This document shows, one piece after another, positions 14,399-14,543 of a stretch of 14,543 nucleotides of DNA. Numbering within the stretch: the first letter of the stretch is position 1; each line of letters begins with the position of its first letter. This stretch comes from Bacteroidales bacterium (lineage in GTDB: Bacteria > Bacteroidota > Bacteroidia > Bacteroidales > Dysgonomonadaceae), in contig JAAZMQ010000293.1 of the NCBI GenBank assembly GCA_012798745.1, positions 1 through 14,543 on the forward strand. The letters run 5' to 3'. The notes beneath the pieces are model-generated. The model had not been told where the DNA came from. It searched no databases and was given only the letters and a program-made list of their open reading frames with translations. The position numbers and the translations under genes were made by a program.

Positions 14399-14543
14399 GT
14401 GGTAGCAAAGTCGTCCACTTTGCCTCAAAAAGATATTGTTGATGCAATTGAAAGAAATTATCGGAATTACGACCTGATTATTCACGTAGTAATGAGCAGC
14501 GGCTTGTCAAGTGCTTCATGGAAAGTAGCCGAGAACGTACGTA
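14399..14543 (+). pseudogene. DegV/FakB-like frame lacking its N-terminal part (continues beyond the window)
   Basis: The frame that includes 14399-14543 is open from 14369 to the window end. It encodes VVAKSSTLPQKDIVDAI, then YDLIIHVVMSSGLSSAS and WKVAENVR. This matches the interior of DegV proteins, around the KTSQPSP and SSGLSGTYQSA fatty-acid-binding motifs. The first 70 or so residues of a DegV, including the TDSxxDL strand, are missing, because the fakA stop lies only 26 bp upstream. A good start at ATG 14385 reads MKKKMW and then stops. A GTG at 14399 is the only initiation codon early in the DegV frame. The picture fits an internal deletion near the 5' end of a fakB-like gene, or an assembly join. 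FakB/DegV binds the fatty acid substrate of FakA, so an intact copy elsewhere would be needed. Confidence 0.5.

Noticed and set aside
14385..14405. Short ORF MKKKMW as a leader peptide
   Set aside because: Six codons without codon repetition or an attenuator-like hairpin; a truncated DegV start explains it better.
1..14543. CRISPR arrays, tRNA or rRNA genes, prophage, toxin-antitoxin or defence islands
   Set aside because: No regularly spaced repeats, cloverleaf sequences, integrases or defence-type domains were seen on either strand.

Overview
The window looks like chromosomal DNA from a member of the Bacteroidota, most likely the order Bacteroidales. It is AT-rich. Upstream regions carry copies of the Bacteroidetes -7 element TAnnTTTG rather than E. 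coli-type -35/-10 boxes, and start codons lack strong Shine-Dalgarno sequences. Several genes belong to families typical of the phylum (DUF4834, DUF1015, secreted GH29, LpxL-like acyltransferase with a 'GHxxNWxW' box). A finer placement, for example near Dysgonomonadaceae, would be a guess.

Layout. (1) Positions 1-3264, plus strand: the last 39 codons of an unrecognised gene, then lgt (lipoprotein diacylglyceryl transferase), a two-domain flavodiiron protein and nagB. A strong bidirectional hairpin terminator (3298-3340) closes this block. (2) Positions 3354-7822, minus strand: in transcription order, an adenylate-forming acyl-CoA/acid ligase, an LpxL-like acyltransferase and an MsbA-like ABC exporter. 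This reads as an acyl-lipid activation, transfer and export cassette; its acyltransferase has Val where the family's catalytic acid is expected. (3) Positions 7823-8086: divergent intergenic region with a promoter for each direction. (4) Positions 8087-10076, plus strand: a secreted protein of unknown function followed 28 bp later by a secreted alpha-L-fucosidase (GH29), with no SusC/SusD pair in sight. (5) Positions 10231-11851, minus strand: a small DUF4834 membrane protein and a DUF1015 protein carrying a DGHHR motif. A hairpin at 10110-10145 separates them from the fucosidase. (6) Positions 11980-14543, plus strand: a very acidic DMP19/DUF4375-family protein, a complete FakA-type (DAK2) fatty acid kinase, and the start of a DegV/FakB-like frame that appears to lack its N-terminal third.

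Themes. Lipid chemistry recurs: Lgt acylates lipoproteins, the ligase and FakA are two different ways to activate free fatty acids, the LpxL-like protein would transfer acyl chains, and the ABC protein would flip or export a lipid. NagB and the fucosidase both deal with sugars released from glycans or mucin, but they are not in a recognisable polysaccharide-utilisation locus. The flavodiiron protein fits an anaerobe that detoxifies O2 or NO.

Most of the window is ordinary housekeeping and accessory content. No CRISPR array, tRNA, rRNA, phage or complete insertion sequence was seen, and no gene-free stretch exceeds 300 bases. The points most worth a second look are the acyltransferase lacking its catalytic acid inside a ligase-acyltransferase-exporter cassette, the truncated DegV frame behind FakA, and the start-site correction at 8087.
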